From Dehalococcoidia bacterium (GTDB taxonomy: Bacteria; Chloroflexota; Dehalococcoidia; UBA2979): DNA of 33,360 nt. The position numbers were made by a program, and so were the translations under genes. Below the pieces are notes generated by a model. The model ran no database searches. It was not told the DNA's origin and saw only the letters and a list, made by a program, of their open reading frames with translations. Within the stretch, counting starts at the first letter, position 1. The number at the start of each line of letters is the position of its first letter. This document shows, in pieces, positions 23,792 to 32,465 of the stretch. The DNA lies in the NCBI GenBank assembly GCA_009379925.1, contig WHSU01000037.1:1-33360 (forward strand). Direction: 5' to 3'.

Positions 23792-23866
23792 CTGCCTAGT
23801 TCAACCATCGACAGGAAGGAGCGCATGCCGAGTCAGGTGGTTCGCTGATTCGAGGCGGAGGCGCCG

Positions 23867-26248
23867 CTACCTGGGCTGGGGAAGCCGGTTCGCGGCCAGT
23901 TGCTGTGACAGACCGGCGAGCGCCTGCTGCTGGCCCTGTAGCCGCGCGATCGTCACCTCGAGGGCGGTGAACTTCCGGATCAGGCCCTCCTGGTAGCGCC
24001 CGATGCGGTCTTCCATGGCGTCGATCTGGTCGTTGATGTCGCGGATGCGGGTCTGCAGCTCGGTGTCGCGGGCCTCCATGAGCCCGCCGACGCGTGTGAG
24101 GCCGTCCACGTAGGACTGCAGCGACTGCATGACGCCCTGCTGGGTGGCCGTGAGTGTGATCTCGTCCGTGCCGGCCACCAACGCGGCCTTCGCCTGGATC
24201 GTGACCCCCGGGATCAGCGAGGTGTTCACCCCGCCAGCGGTGATCGTGCCGGTGCTCACCACCGCCGTGCCGCCGTCCGCGGGCCGGAACGTCACCGTCA
24301 GGTCACCGAGGATGCTCGACTCGATCGTGTAGGTCCCGGCGCGCGTGGCCGCCGTGGGCGTCCCGCTGACGGACTCGATGGAGCCGGTGCCCGCGGGCTC
24401 GAGGCCCGCCGCTGCCTCGAAGCCGGCGAACAGCCGCCGCACGGCCTCCGGGTCCTCCGCCATCGCCTGGTCGAACTTGCTCACGTTGAACGACAGCTCG
24501 TCCGTGGCGCCCACCGCGGAACCGATGGCGCCGAAGCTCAGTCCGATGTCCTGGAGTGACTGGAAGGGGCCGTCGACGCCGAGCGCGGGCGCGACGATGG
24601 CGCTGCGCAGCCGCCGGTCCACTATGCGCACCGTGCTGTCGCCCATGAGCACGCCGCTCTGGCCGTCCTCCACGTACTTCGTGAGGTCCTTCATCAGCGT
24701 GCGCGCGGCGTTGAACTGCTTCACCAGCGCCTGGATGGCGGTCTTCGCGTTGCCGTTGTCCTGCGAGACGTCCACCGTCACGGCGGCTGGCGTCGTCTCC
24801 TTCAGCGTGAGGGTCACGCCGGGCACGGCGTCAGCCACCGTATTGCTGGTCGAGTAGCGCAGGGCGCCGCCATCGACTCGGTAGGAGGCGTTCTCGCCCA
24901 GCGTCTGGGCCGCCCCGCTGAGCCCTACGGCTACGAGGAAGTTGCCGTCGACGTCCTCCAGGCTGATCGAGGTGGAGCCGGTGGCCTTCGAGGTGAGCGT
25001 GAGACGGTCGGTGGCCAGGTCGTACGCGGCGGTCACGCCGGCGCTCGACTGGTTGATGCGCGAGATGACGTTCGAGAGCGAGTCGTTCTCCGCGTCGAAG
25101 GTGAACTCGACGCCGTTGATCTCGAAGCTCCCGGCCGGCTGGGAGAGCGCGGTCTGGAGGCGCGCGTCCTGGAGGTCGGCAGCCAGGCTCACACCGCCGA
25201 GGCCGTAGAGGCTCGTGCGCGTGGTCCCGCCGGGCGAGGCGAGCAGGTGGGTGGTCTGCAGGAAGTTGCTGGTGTCGGCGCCCGCACCCAGCGTCACGGC
25301 CGACCCGCCGCCGTCGACCTGCAGCAGGTTCGGGCGGCCGTAGGCGTCGTCCACGAGGCTGGCCGTCACACCGATGCTGGCGCCGTTGATCATGGCAACC
25401 ACGTCCGTGAGCGACATCAGCGCGGTGCCGGCGGTCTCCGTCCCGATCACCGCGCCGCCGCCATCGATGAGCTTCATCGACTGGAGGAAGTTGCCGGCGG
25501 TGTCCGCCAGGGTGATCGCGGCTACCCCTTCGTCCTCCGCCTCCAGCGTGAGGACGCCGGTGTCCGTGTCGTAGGTGGCGGTGACGCCCGCCTCGGCGCC
25601 GTTGATGCGGCTGACGATGTCGTTCAGGGAGTCCGAGGTGGCGTCGAAGGCGATCGAGACGCCGTTCACCTCGAAGGTGCCGCTCACGGGCGCGATGTCG
25701 AGGCCGGCGGTGTCCAGCGCGACGGTCTGGTCGACCGCGGCGCCGATGGCGGCGGCACTCGCCACGGTGGCGTTGGTGGCGGCCGGGATGGTGAACTCCG
25801 TGCCGTTGACGGTGAAGGTCCCGGCGGTGCGCGCGGTCGCGAAGCCCGCCTCGTCCAGCGGCACGCCAGCGTCCACAGCCAGTCCGAGCGCCGTGGTGCT
25901 GGCGGCCCGTGTGGCGGAAGCCAGCGAGACGATGTCGAGGGTGAACGAGCCGACCGCGGCGGACGAGGACGCCGAAGCGGCGACCATCGCCTGCGGCTCG
26001 GGGCCGCCCTGCACGTTGGTGGCGCGCCCGCTGAAGGTGGAGGCGGTGGTGAGGGCCTTGATCTGTCCCAGCAGCGAGCCGAGGCTGCCGCCGACCTGCC
26101 GCAGCGCGTCCTTCCTGACCTGCACGCCGGCCTTGCGGCTCTCCGCGAGCAGGATCGGGCGCATCCGCACCTGGACCAGCGCGTCGATGATGGCGTTCGT
26201 GTCCAGGCCGGAGGCGAGGCCGCCGAAGCTGAGCCGGTCCGTGACCAT
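23867..26248 (-). CDS. fliD: Flagellar filament cap protein FliD
   Basis: The 793-residue cap protein helps flagellin fold at the filament tip. The N-terminal FliD domain starts SFGGLASGLDTNAIIDALVQ. The C-terminal FliD_C region has AIQALVKQFNAARTLMKDL and SLQDIGLSFGAIGSA and ends with a coiled coil (about 730-790). Between them are repeated flagellin-hook IN-type units, at least two close copies (GTFEVNGVSIAFDATSDSLN and GSFEINGVEFTFDAENDSLS). It is long for the family, often 450-650 residues. ATG 26248 has GGAGG seven bases upstream. Confidence 0.93.
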   Translation of the reverse strand: MVTDRLSFGGLASGLDTNAIIDALVQVRMRPILLAESRKAGVQVRKDALRQVGGSLGSLLGQIKALTTASTFSGRATNVQGGPEPQAMVAASASSSAAVGSFTLDIVSLASATRAASTTALGLAVDAGVPLDEAGFATARTAGTFTVNGTEFTIPAATNATVASAAAIGAAVDQTVALDTAGLDIAPVSGTFEVNGVSIAFDATSDSLNDIVSRINGAEAGVTATYDTDTGVLTLEAEDEGVAAITLADTAGNFLQSMKLIDGGGAVIGTETAGTALMSLTDVVAMINGASIGVTASLVDDAYGRPNLLQVDGGGSAVTLGAGADTSNFLQTTHLLASPGGTTRTSLYGLGGVSLAADLQDARLQTALSQPAGSFEINGVEFTFDAENDSLSNVISRINQSSAGVTAAYDLATDRLTLTSKATGSTSISLEDVDGNFLVAVGLSGAAQTLGENASYRVDGGALRYSTSNTVADAVPGVTLTLKETTPAAVTVDVSQDNGNAKTAIQALVKQFNAARTLMKDLTKYVEDGQSGVLMGDSTVRIVDRRLRSAIVAPALGVDGPFQSLQDIGLSFGAIGSAVGATDELSFNVSKFDQAMAEDPEAVRRLFAGFEAAAGLEPAGTGSIESVSGTPTAATRAGTYTIESSILGDLTVTFRPADGGTAVVSTGTITAGGVNTSLIPGVTIQAKAALVAGTDEITLTATQQGVMQSLQSYVDGLTRVGGLMEARDTELQTRIRDINDQIDAMEDRIGRYQEGLIRKFTALEVTIARLQGQQQALAGLSQQLAANRLPQPR

Positions 26249-26288
26249 GACTGAGCCTCCCTGCACGGCCGCTGCCGGCCTCAACCGC

Positions 26289-26624
26289 CTACGACGACGT
26301 CTGTACCAGCAGCCCCGGCGGTAGCCCAGTCTGCTCCGCGAGTGCGCGGAGCTCCTCCGGGGTTAGCACCGCCACGGTCTCCCCACGCTCACGGTCCACG
26401 ATGCGGATCCGGGCGTGGCCCTCTGCGTCCTGCTCGAAGCGTGCTTCCAGGTGGCCGCGCGCCCCATCGATCAGCGCCAGTGACAGCTCTTCGGCGCCGC
26501 TGCGTTGTCGCCGCGGCGGAGCGTCCTGGTGCTGCTCCTCGTGCGGCCGCCGTCCGCCGTCCTGCTGGACGCGAGGCGTGTCGCGCGAGATGCCGCCCGT
26601 ACGGTGAACGCGGAGCTCCTCCAT
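26289..26624 (-). CDS. FlaG-like small protein
   Basis: The 111-residue protein has a polar, His/Arg/Gln-rich N-terminal half and a C-terminal domain reading LEARFEQDAEGHARIRIVD, RERGETVAVLTPEELRALAE. That resembles the FlaG domain (F...E....iVD..TGEViR.iPPEE) but is divergent. FlaG affects filament length in some bacteria. Its position between fliC and fliD supports the call. AAGGAG stands eight bases before the ATG; the gap to fliD is 40 bases. Confidence 0.6.
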   Translation of the reverse strand: MEELRVHRTGGISRDTPRVQQDGGRRPHEEQHQDAPPRRQRSGAEELSLALIDGARGHLEARFEQDAEGHARIRIVDRERGETVAVLTPEELRALAEQTGLPPGLLVQTSS

Positions 26625-26699
26625 CGGCGCTGCTCCTTGCCCGGATTATCGGGAGGGCGGCGCCGGTCTGAACCCCGGAGAACCCCGCACACGCACCGA

Positions 26700-26722
26700 G
26701 GCCGGCCCCAATGGGACCGGCC
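26700..26722 (-). terminator. Hairpin after fliC
   Basis: GGCCGG-C-CCC (26700-26709) pairs with GGG-A-CCGGCC (26713-26722), nine pairs with one mismatch and a 3-base loop. It lies 44 bases after the fliC stop. It may end most fliC transcripts so that flagellin is made in excess over downstream genes. No T tract. Confidence 0.55.
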
Positions 26723-26766
26723 CGGCGCGTACAACGAGAGCACCTCGCGAGTGTCGCCCTCGAGGG

Positions 26767-27960
26767 CTAGCCCTGGAGGAGCTGGAGCACGGCCTGCGGA
26801 GCGGTGTTCGCCTGCGACAGCACCGCGACACCGGCCTGCTGCATGATCTGCCGCGAGACGAGCCTCGACGACACCTCGGCGATGTCGGCGTCGCGGATGC
26901 GGGACTCGGAGGCGCTGAGGTTCTCCACGGAGACACCCAGCGAGTTGATGGCGGACTCCATCTGGTTCTGAGCGGCGCCCAGCTTGGCGCGCTGGTTCGA
27001 CACTTGGTCGATGGCCGCGTCGATGGAGGCCAGCAGCACGTCCGACTTCGCCACGCTGGAGAGCGCGGTGTTGTCCACGATCAGGCCGTCCAGGTTCGTA
27101 GCGCCGCCCGAGCCGAGCGCGGACGACTGGATGTCGGTGAAGCCGACCACGACGTTGTCACCGGCGTCCGGACCGACGCGGAAGGTCGCGTTGCCGTCGC
27201 CGGTCAGGGTCAGCGTCTCGGCGTTCACATCGGTGGCGTAGGCGGCGGCGGTGAACGGTCCGGCGCCGGCCGTGGTCACGTCCATGTGCAGCCGCAGGCC
27301 CAGGGCATCGAAGTCCAGGAGCTGCGTCTCGCCCAGGGTCGTGCCGGTCATGTTCTGCGCGGTGATCGTCTGGGAGACGTTCGTGGTGGTGTTGGTAATG
27401 GTCACGTCGCTACCGGCGCCGGCGACGGTGAACGTGTCCGCGGGGTTGACGTCGCGGCCCTCGACGGTGGTCGTGACCGTGACACCGGTGTCCAACGTGG
27501 CTAGGCCGTTGAGGGTGCCACCGGCGACGACGGAGAGCGCGCCGGTGAGCAGGCTCAGTCCGTTGAAGCGCGTGCGGGTCGCGATGTTGTCCAGCTCCGA
27601 GCGCAGCGTCACCAGTTCCTCGCCGATGGCGAGGCGGTCCGAGGCGGAGAGGTGGGTGGAGCCGGCCTGCACGGTCAGCTCGCGCATGCGCTGGAGGATG
27701 GCGTGCGTCTCAGACATCGCGCCTTCGGCGGTCTGGATCATGGAGACGCCGTCCTGCGCGTTGCGCAGGCCCTGCTTCATGCCTCGGATCTGGGCGCGCA
27801 TCTTCTCGCTGATCGCGAGTCCGGCGGCGTCGTCCGCGGCGCGGTTGACGCGCAGACCGCTGGACAACTTCTCGAAGAGGTTGCCCATCTCCTTGTTCGT
27901 CACCGCCAGGTTGCGCTGCGCGTTGATGGCCATGACGTTGGTGTTGATCTGCAGCGACAC
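26767..27960 (-). CDS. fliC: Flagellin FliC
   Basis: The 397-residue filament subunit has the conserved N-terminal D0/D1 helices (SLQINTNVMAINAQRNL, LSSGLRVNRAADDAAGLAIS, about 1-140) and C-terminal ones (about 315-397, ending VLSQANTAPQAVLQLLQG). The central 140-315 segment, Thr/Val/Asp-rich, is the exposed variable domain. The GTG start has GGAGG five bases before it. The 192-base region upstream, between this gene and the PDZ lipoprotein, probably holds its promoter, but I found no convincing sigma-28 site. It is the only flagellin gene in the window. Confidence 0.96.
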   Translation of the reverse strand: MSLQINTNVMAINAQRNLAVTNKEMGNLFEKLSSGLRVNRAADDAAGLAISEKMRAQIRGMKQGLRNAQDGVSMIQTAEGAMSETHAILQRMRELTVQAGSTHLSASDRLAIGEELVTLRSELDNIATRTRFNGLSLLTGALSVVAGGTLNGLATLDTGVTVTTTVEGRDVNPADTFTVAGAGSDVTITNTTTNVSQTITAQNMTGTTLGETQLLDFDALGLRLHMDVTTAGAGPFTAAAYATDVNAETLTLTGDGNATFRVGPDAGDNVVVGFTDIQSSALGSGGATNLDGLIVDNTALSSVAKSDVLLASIDAAIDQVSNQRAKLGAAQNQMESAINSLGVSVENLSASESRIRDADIAEVSSRLVSRQIMQQAGVAVLSQANTAPQAVLQLLQG

Positions 27961-28152
27961 TGGCGCCTCCTGGTGCCTGGTAACCGCGTCCGTGCGTGCC
28001 GGCGGGCGAGCGTGCCCGCGGCCGACAGCGCAATCATCGAGGTGGGGGACGGCCGCTCGATCAGGGATCGCCCGAGGGCGGGCCGGGCCTTCCCCCTGAC
28101 CGCGCCTGGGAAAACGGTGTATCCGAGATGAGGGCGCGGGCCGGAAGCGAGG

Positions 28153-29319
28153 CTAGTTCGCGCCGCCGGCCGTCGACTGCAATTGCACGAAGACGGCCGT
28201 CAACGAGTCGTCCCCCTGAAAGACATCGATGGTGATCGTGCCTCCGTCGGCGCCGCCCGCACTCTCGACGGTGAGTTCGGTGGAGAAGCCGACGGCGTTG
28301 TCGCCGGTCACCTGCCATCCGGCGTCGTCGAGCGCCGCCCGCACCGTGTCCGCGGTCTCGGAGGTGGACGCGTCCGTCACCAACACGACCTGGTAGCCGC
28401 GACCCTGGGGCTGACTGGCCCAGCTGACCTCCAGCACGGTCATACCGTCCGCCTGCAGGAAGGGCGCCGGGAACCCCTCCGGCAGCGTCCGGCTCGGCGG
28501 CAGCCGGAAGGCGGGCGCCTCTGCCGTGAGCTGCGGGGCGATCTGGACGACGTACACGACCGACGTGCGCACCTCGCCGGCGTCGCGCAGGGCGTGGTAG
28601 GCGGCCTCGAGGTCGTCGCGGGTGGACACCGCCCGGCCGCCGACCGAGACGATGCGGTCGCCCTCCCGCAGCCCGCCGGCCTGCCCGGCGCCGCCCTCGA
28701 GGCCCTCCAGGACGAGACCGCCATCCCGCTCCACGACCTCGGCCTCCAGCAGCGGCACGGAGGCGCCGCGCGATACCTGCAGCGTCTGTTCCGCGCCTTC
28801 GCGCGACACCACCACGTCGTACTCGGCGGCCGTGGGGAGGGGTTGCACCCACGCCTGGCCCTCGATGTCGCCGGACACGGTGCTCTGGAACCCGACGACC
28901 GCCACGCCGTCCCGTGACTGACCGCCGACCGTCTGCCAGGGCGTCTCGTTCAGTTGTTGTCGCACCGTGGTCTCGACGGCTGCGTCGTCGGCGGCCACGT
29001 CGTAGACGAGCCAGACGATATCGACGCCGTCCTCCCGGCGGACGTGGAACGAGCCCAGCAGCTCGCCGTCCGGGTGGACGGGCACGGCGACGACATCCTC
29101 GGGGGGCGTCTCGGGGGTCAGTCCGGGGTTGAGCAACTGCGCGAGCTGAGGCGGCAGGGCGCGATCGTAGACCTGGACGCTGGTGCGCAGGCCCTCACCA
29201 ACGCGTAGCCAGCGATCGGCGAGCGCGGCGCCCGCCTCGTCAGGGCCACCATCATCCCCGCCACAGGCGACCGCAAGCACGCCCACGGCCGCCACGAGGA
29301 GGGTGCATGCGCGGAACAT
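28153..29319 (-). CDS. PDZ-domain lipoprotein
   Basis: The 388-residue protein begins with a short signal peptide and a lipobox-like LAVAC (Cys19) followed by GGDDGGPDEAG, a normal lipoprotein linker. A PDZ domain lies at about 190-257 (GLREGDRIVSVGGRAVSTRDD). The regions before and after it repeat a similar alpha/beta pattern, but I do not recognise them. There is no protease triad, so it is not a HtrA protease. ATG 29319 has AGGGG five bases upstream. It is between an unknown gene and fliC, all on the same strand, so a link with motility is possible but unproven. Confidence 0.72.
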   Translation of the reverse strand: MFRACTLLVAAVGVLAVACGGDDGGPDEAGAALADRWLRVGEGLRTSVQVYDRALPPQLAQLLNPGLTPETPPEDVVAVPVHPDGELLGSFHVRREDGVDIVWLVYDVAADDAAVETTVRQQLNETPWQTVGGQSRDGVAVVGFQSTVSGDIEGQAWVQPLPTAAEYDVVVSREGAEQTLQVSRGASVPLLEAEVVERDGGLVLEGLEGGAGQAGGLREGDRIVSVGGRAVSTRDDLEAAYHALRDAGEVRTSVVYVVQIAPQLTAEAPAFRLPPSRTLPEGFPAPFLQADGMTVLEVSWASQPQGRGYQVVLVTDASTSETADTVRAALDDAGWQVTGDNAVGFSTELTVESAGGADGGTITIDVFQGDDSLTAVFVQLQSTAGGAN

Positions 29320-29505
29320 AGACGCCCCTTCGGCGGCGGCAGGAGGGGCCATGTTACCACCGGCGCCAGGCGCCCACGTTGGGAGTGGAACCGGCAGGAC
29401 CAGCAGCGTACGCCCGAACCTCAGGGGGCCGATGGCCCAGCACAGGCCTGGACATCAGGCCGTCGTCGGGCGCCCCGCGGAGCACGCTGCCGCGGTCTAC
29501 CGGGT

Positions 29506-29551
29506 CGCGCGGACGCGGGCGGTGGGGCTCCACCACCACCCGCGTCGCGCG
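29506..29551 (-). terminator. Long imperfect hairpin after the 174-residue gene
   Basis: CGCGCG-G-ACGCGGG-C-GGTGG (29506-29525) pairs with CCACC-A-CCCGCGT-CGCGCG (29533-29551), 18 pairs with one bulge and one mismatch. It begins about 13 bases after the stop codon of the gene at 29565-30089, the expected place for a terminator. The rest of the 245-base gap holds no gene I can support. Confidence 0.6.
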
Positions 29552-29564
29552 GGTTAGGAGATGG

Positions 29565-30089
29565 CTAGCGCTCCCAGAACTTCCAGAAGGGCGCACGAGC
29601 GCGCACCGGCGCGGCCTTCGCGGCGGCCTTCTGCATCGCTTTCTTGCTGGCCGGCTGGTTGCTCGTCTGAGCGATCGGCGTGCGCGGCACTTGCTTCAGC
29701 ATGGACGGGATGACCTCGAACAGCCGCTCCACCTGCTCGGGCGCCAGCTCGCCGCGGACGACGCTCTGCACGACGCTGGCCCGGCGCATCGCGAGGTTGG
29801 CAGGCAGCGTGTCGAAGACGGTGTCATAGCCCCGGGCCAGCTCCTGCGCGGTGGCCATGTCCTGCTCCGCGATCTCCGCCCACAGGCGAAGCCGGCTGGC
29901 GGTAAAGGTGCGAAGGGCGTCGTCGTCCAGTTCGTACTCGGCGCGCACCATGGCGGACAGCGCCTCGCCCCGCGCCTCCGGTTCCATCGCACGCACGGAC
30001 TCGACATGCTCGCGCATGCCGCGCAAGCGCTCCGTCTCGTCGAGCGTGGCGAGCGCCGCCCACTGGGCCCCTCCTGTGGTCGCGACCAT
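29565..30089 (-). CDS. Hypothetical helical protein, 174 residues
   Basis: I do not recognise this protein. It is predicted mainly helical and charged in the first 125 residues (LDETERLRGMREHVESVRAM, ELDDDALRTFTASRLRLWAE). A basic Ala/Lys linker follows, and it ends in FWKFWER, an aromatic-basic tail that could bind membrane. It has no signal peptide. ATG 30089 has GGAGG seven bases upstream; a longer in-frame start at 30218 would add an Arg-rich leader without a ribosome site. It sits between the sensor kinase and the PDZ lipoprotein. Confidence 0.6.
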   Translation of the reverse strand: MVATTGGAQWAALATLDETERLRGMREHVESVRAMEPEARGEALSAMVRAEYELDDDALRTFTASRLRLWAEIAEQDMATAQELARGYDTVFDTLPANLAMRRASVVQSVVRGELAPEQVERLFEVIPSMLKQVPRTPIAQTSNQPASKKAMQKAAAKAAPVRARAPFWKFWER

Positions 30090-30107
30090 GGCTGCTGTTC
30101 CTCCCCG

Positions 30108-30122
30108 GCCGGATTGTCCGGC
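30108..30122 (-). other. Mini-hairpin just before the ribosome site of the 174-residue gene
   Basis: GCCGGA and TCCGGC form a 6-base stem with a 3-base loop that ends next to the GGGGAGG ribosome site, so it could influence translation. Confidence 0.3.
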
Positions 30123-30234
30123 TCGTCTTCGCGCCCGAGGGCGCACCGCATCTGTTATGCGTCGAGCATCGAGCGCGACCCTCAAGACAGTCGCAAGGCG
30201 GGCAACAGGCTTCCACAAGATTGTGCGCGGAGGA

Positions 30235-31608
30235 TCAGTCGGCGGGGCCGGCCAGCAGCGGCAACACGATCGTCAGATGCGCGCCGGTGACGTCCTCGCG
30301 CGGGGCGATGCTCAGGCGGCCGCCGTGCATGGCCAGGATGCGGCGCGCGATGGCCAGCCCCAGGCCGCTGCCGCCGGGCTGCAGGGCGCGCGCCTCGAAG
30401 CCACGGAAGAAGCGGTCCGTCGCGCGGCGCGCCTCGTCCTCCGACAGGCCGATGCCGTTGTCCCGCACGTCGATGACGGCGTGGTCCTGCTCGCTGTAGC
30501 AGCGGAGGTCGACCGCCCCACCGGCGGGGGTGTAGCGCCCGGCGTTCTCCAGCACCGCCTCCAGCGCCTCGCGAAGCTCGTGCTCGTCCACGGCCACCTC
30601 GATGCCGGGTTCGATGTCGCAGGTGAGGTTGTGGTCCGGCCACGCGCGCCGGAACTCGGCCGCCACGCTGGCGGCGAGCGCGGAGAGGTCCACCAGGCGC
30701 CAGTCGGCCACGCCCGGCCGTTCGCGGGAGAGCAGGAGCAGGCCTCGGACGGTGCGGTTGACGGACTGGAGGGCGGACTGCGCCTGCCTGACCGCGTCGC
30801 GGCGCTCCGCGTCGTCCTGCGCGTGCTCCATCAGTTCCAGGTTCCCCTGCAGCACCGCCAGCGGCGTGCGCAGCACGTGGGACGAGTCGGCGAAGAAGCT
30901 GCGCTCGCGTTCCAGACGCAGGCGTTGCTCCTCGGTCAGTTCGCGGACGGCGTGGGCGACGGCCATCACCTCGGCGCTGCCCGGCGGGCGCACCGTGATC
31001 TCCTCCGGCACCTCGGCGGTCGCGTTGCGGCGGACGGCGGCGGCGAGCTCGCGCAGGGGCCGGGTGAGCCAACCGGCGACGAGCCAGGTCGCGACCAGCG
31101 AGAGCCCGAGGGCGATGGTGCCGATGAGCAAGATGATCAGCACCAGCTGGCGTACCTGGCGGGCCAGCCCCGGGAGTGGCGTCGCGACGTTCACGTAGCC
31201 GGTGACCTCGCCATCCACCAGCAGCGGATGGACCAGCACCCGCAGCCGGCCGCCCTCGTAAGGCGCCGTGATGAAGGTCCTTTGCTCCCGGGCCATGGAT
31301 GCGCGCGAGACGGGGAGCGTTTGCTCGTCGAGCAGGGATGACCGCGCGAGGACCGTGCCGTCAGCGTCGCGCAGTTCAATGATTTGGGTCGGCGACGAGA
31401 GGCGCTCGACCAGGAATCCGCGGTCGACGTCCGGGTCTTCCATGCGCGCTTCGGCATCGCGGGCCACGCTCACGAGGTGGTCGTCCAGCGCGCTCTCCAG
31501 CCACCCGGAGGCCACGTAGACGACGAGCGCCACCAGCAGGCCGAGGATGACGACGAAGAGCGCGCCGAAGGTGACGGCGAAGCGCGCGGAGACGCCCCGG
31601 GGCAGCAT
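30235..31608 (-). CDS. Two-component sensor histidine kinase
   Basis: The 457-residue kinase has membrane helices at about 12-34 and 155-178, an extracytoplasmic sensor between them, and a HAMP-like linker. The HisKA helix (FFADSSHVLRTPLAV, His244) and a full HATPase domain follow: N box Asn355, DNGIGL at 383-388 and GGSGLGLAI at 412-420. The usual Glu after the phosphoacceptor His is Val. The start ATG overlaps the regulator's stop by one base (TGATG), so the two are made together. The sensed signal is unknown. Confidence 0.93.
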   Translation of the reverse strand: MLPRGVSARFAVTFGALFVVILGLLVALVVYVASGWLESALDDHLVSVARDAEARMEDPDVDRGFLVERLSSPTQIIELRDADGTVLARSSLLDEQTLPVSRASMAREQRTFITAPYEGGRLRVLVHPLLVDGEVTGYVNVATPLPGLARQVRQLVLIILLIGTIALGLSLVATWLVAGWLTRPLRELAAAVRRNATAEVPEEITVRPPGSAEVMAVAHAVRELTEEQRLRLERERSFFADSSHVLRTPLAVLQGNLELMEHAQDDAERRDAVRQAQSALQSVNRTVRGLLLLSRERPGVADWRLVDLSALAASVAAEFRRAWPDHNLTCDIEPGIEVAVDEHELREALEAVLENAGRYTPAGGAVDLRCYSEQDHAVIDVRDNGIGLSEDEARRATDRFFRGFEARALQPGGSGLGLAIARRILAMHGGRLSIAPREDVTGAHLTIVLPLLAGPAD

Positions 31609-32270
31609 CAGCGGAGGACGAAGCCCAGACCGCGCACCGTCTGCACCAACCGGCGCCTACCCCCGGCCTCCAGTTTCCGGCGGAGGTTCGTGACGTGCGT
31701 ATCGATCACGCCGTCCTCCACGAACTCGTCGTCCGGCCAGGCGCCCGCCGCCATGACCTGGCGGGGGACGACCCGCCCCGGATCACGCGCCAGCAGTTCC
31801 AGCAGCCGGAACTCGATGGGGGTGAGATGCAGCCGCTCGCCGGCGCGGGTGACCAGGTGCCCGCCCACGTCCACGTGCAGGTCCTCGTACTCGATGGACT
31901 GCTCGCCGGGTGGGCGGCGGCGCAGCACCGCCTCGATGCGTGCGGCGAGTTCATCGATGGCGAACGGCTTGACCACGTAGTCGTCGGCGCCCGCCCGCAG
32001 GCCTTCGACCTTGTCGGCCACGGTATCTCGAGCGGTCAGCATGATGATGGGGACATCGCGCACCTCGCGCATCTCCGCGCAGACATCGACGCCGTCCATG
32101 TCCGGGAGCCGCAGGTCGAGGACGACGAGGTCCGGGACCTCGCGCCGGAAGGCGTTGAGGGCGGAGCAACCGTCGGCGCTGGTGGTGACCTCGTGGCCCA
32201 GGCGCGTGAGGCCGCGGCGGAGCACGGAGAGGATCTCGGCGCTGTCGTCCACCGCCAGAATGCGGGCCAT
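31608..32270 (-). CDS. OmpR-family response regulator
   Basis: The 220-residue regulator has a receiver domain with the acid pair Asp8-Asp9, phosphoacceptor Asp52 (VVLDLRLPDMDG), Thr79 and Lys101. A winged-helix DNA-binding domain follows (LTPIEFRLLELLARDPGRVV, then VIDTHVTNLRRKLE). It is expected to bind tandem repeats as a phosphorylated dimer. ATG 32270 has GGGAG six bases upstream; an earlier ATG at 32315 lacks one. It is divergent from the solute-binding gene, and phased repeats lie between them. Confidence 0.95.
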   Translation of the reverse strand: MARILAVDDSAEILSVLRRGLTRLGHEVTTSADGCSALNAFRREVPDLVVLDLRLPDMDGVDVCAEMREVRDVPIIMLTARDTVADKVEGLRAGADDYVVKPFAIDELAARIEAVLRRRPPGEQSIEYEDLHVDVGGHLVTRAGERLHLTPIEFRLLELLARDPGRVVPRQVMAAGAWPDDEFVEDGVIDTHVTNLRRKLEAGGRRRLVQTVRGLGFVLR

Positions 32271-32301
32271 GGATGGCTCCCGTCCGGGCCGCCGGATCGT
32301 G

Positions 32302-32307
32302 ATTGTA
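32302..32307 (-). promoter_or_regulatory. -10 element of the two-component operon
   Basis: Minus-strand TACAAT (five of six) is 31 bases before the regulator's ATG, giving a leader of about 25 bases. The -35 region is poor, as expected for an activated promoter. Confidence 0.5.
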
Positions 32308-32434
32308 GCCCGCACAGGGGCCGGGCGACGCCGCGGACCATCGGGAGCGGGCCGGCCTCGATGGTCATTTCATTTGGAGATTACTCTCGTGTATCTACGA
32401 ATGACATTCAGGTACCAGCCCTCGTCCACATCGC

Positions 32435-32459
32435 GATATCTCCCGATATCGCCCATATC
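32435..32459. promoter_or_regulatory. Three phased ATATC repeats, likely regulator-binding site
   Basis: GATATCTCCC (32435-32444), GATATCGCCC (32445-32454) and then ATATCTCCG (32455-32463) repeat about every 10 bases. They end a few bases before TTGACG (32466), a -35 element for the plus-strand gene. OmpR-type regulators commonly bind such one-turn direct repeats. Nearby GAATGACATTC (32399-32409) and AGCACTGTGCT (32498-32508) are small palindromes, and CATTCAG occurs at both 32405 and 32493. Confidence 0.55.
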
Positions 32460-32465
32460 TCCGCG

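Noticed and set aside
23825-23850. Seven-codon plus-strand frame with a good ribosome site (AAGGAGCGCATG) in the fliD-fliS gap
   Set aside because: Too short to support as a gene, antisense to the operon, and without context.
11365-27960. Long plus-strand frames opposite the flagellar genes
   Set aside because: Each lies under an unambiguous flagellar protein and gives repetitive His/Arg/Gly or Ser/Ala translations typical of antisense frames in high-GC DNA.
22906-28123. GATAC cores upstream of fliC (28119-28123), the sortase gene (22910-22914) and fliF (21657-21661) as sigma-28 promoters
   Set aside because: They weakly resemble the GCCGATAA -10 but have no TAAA-type -35 at the right distance, and GATAC also occurs before unrelated genes.
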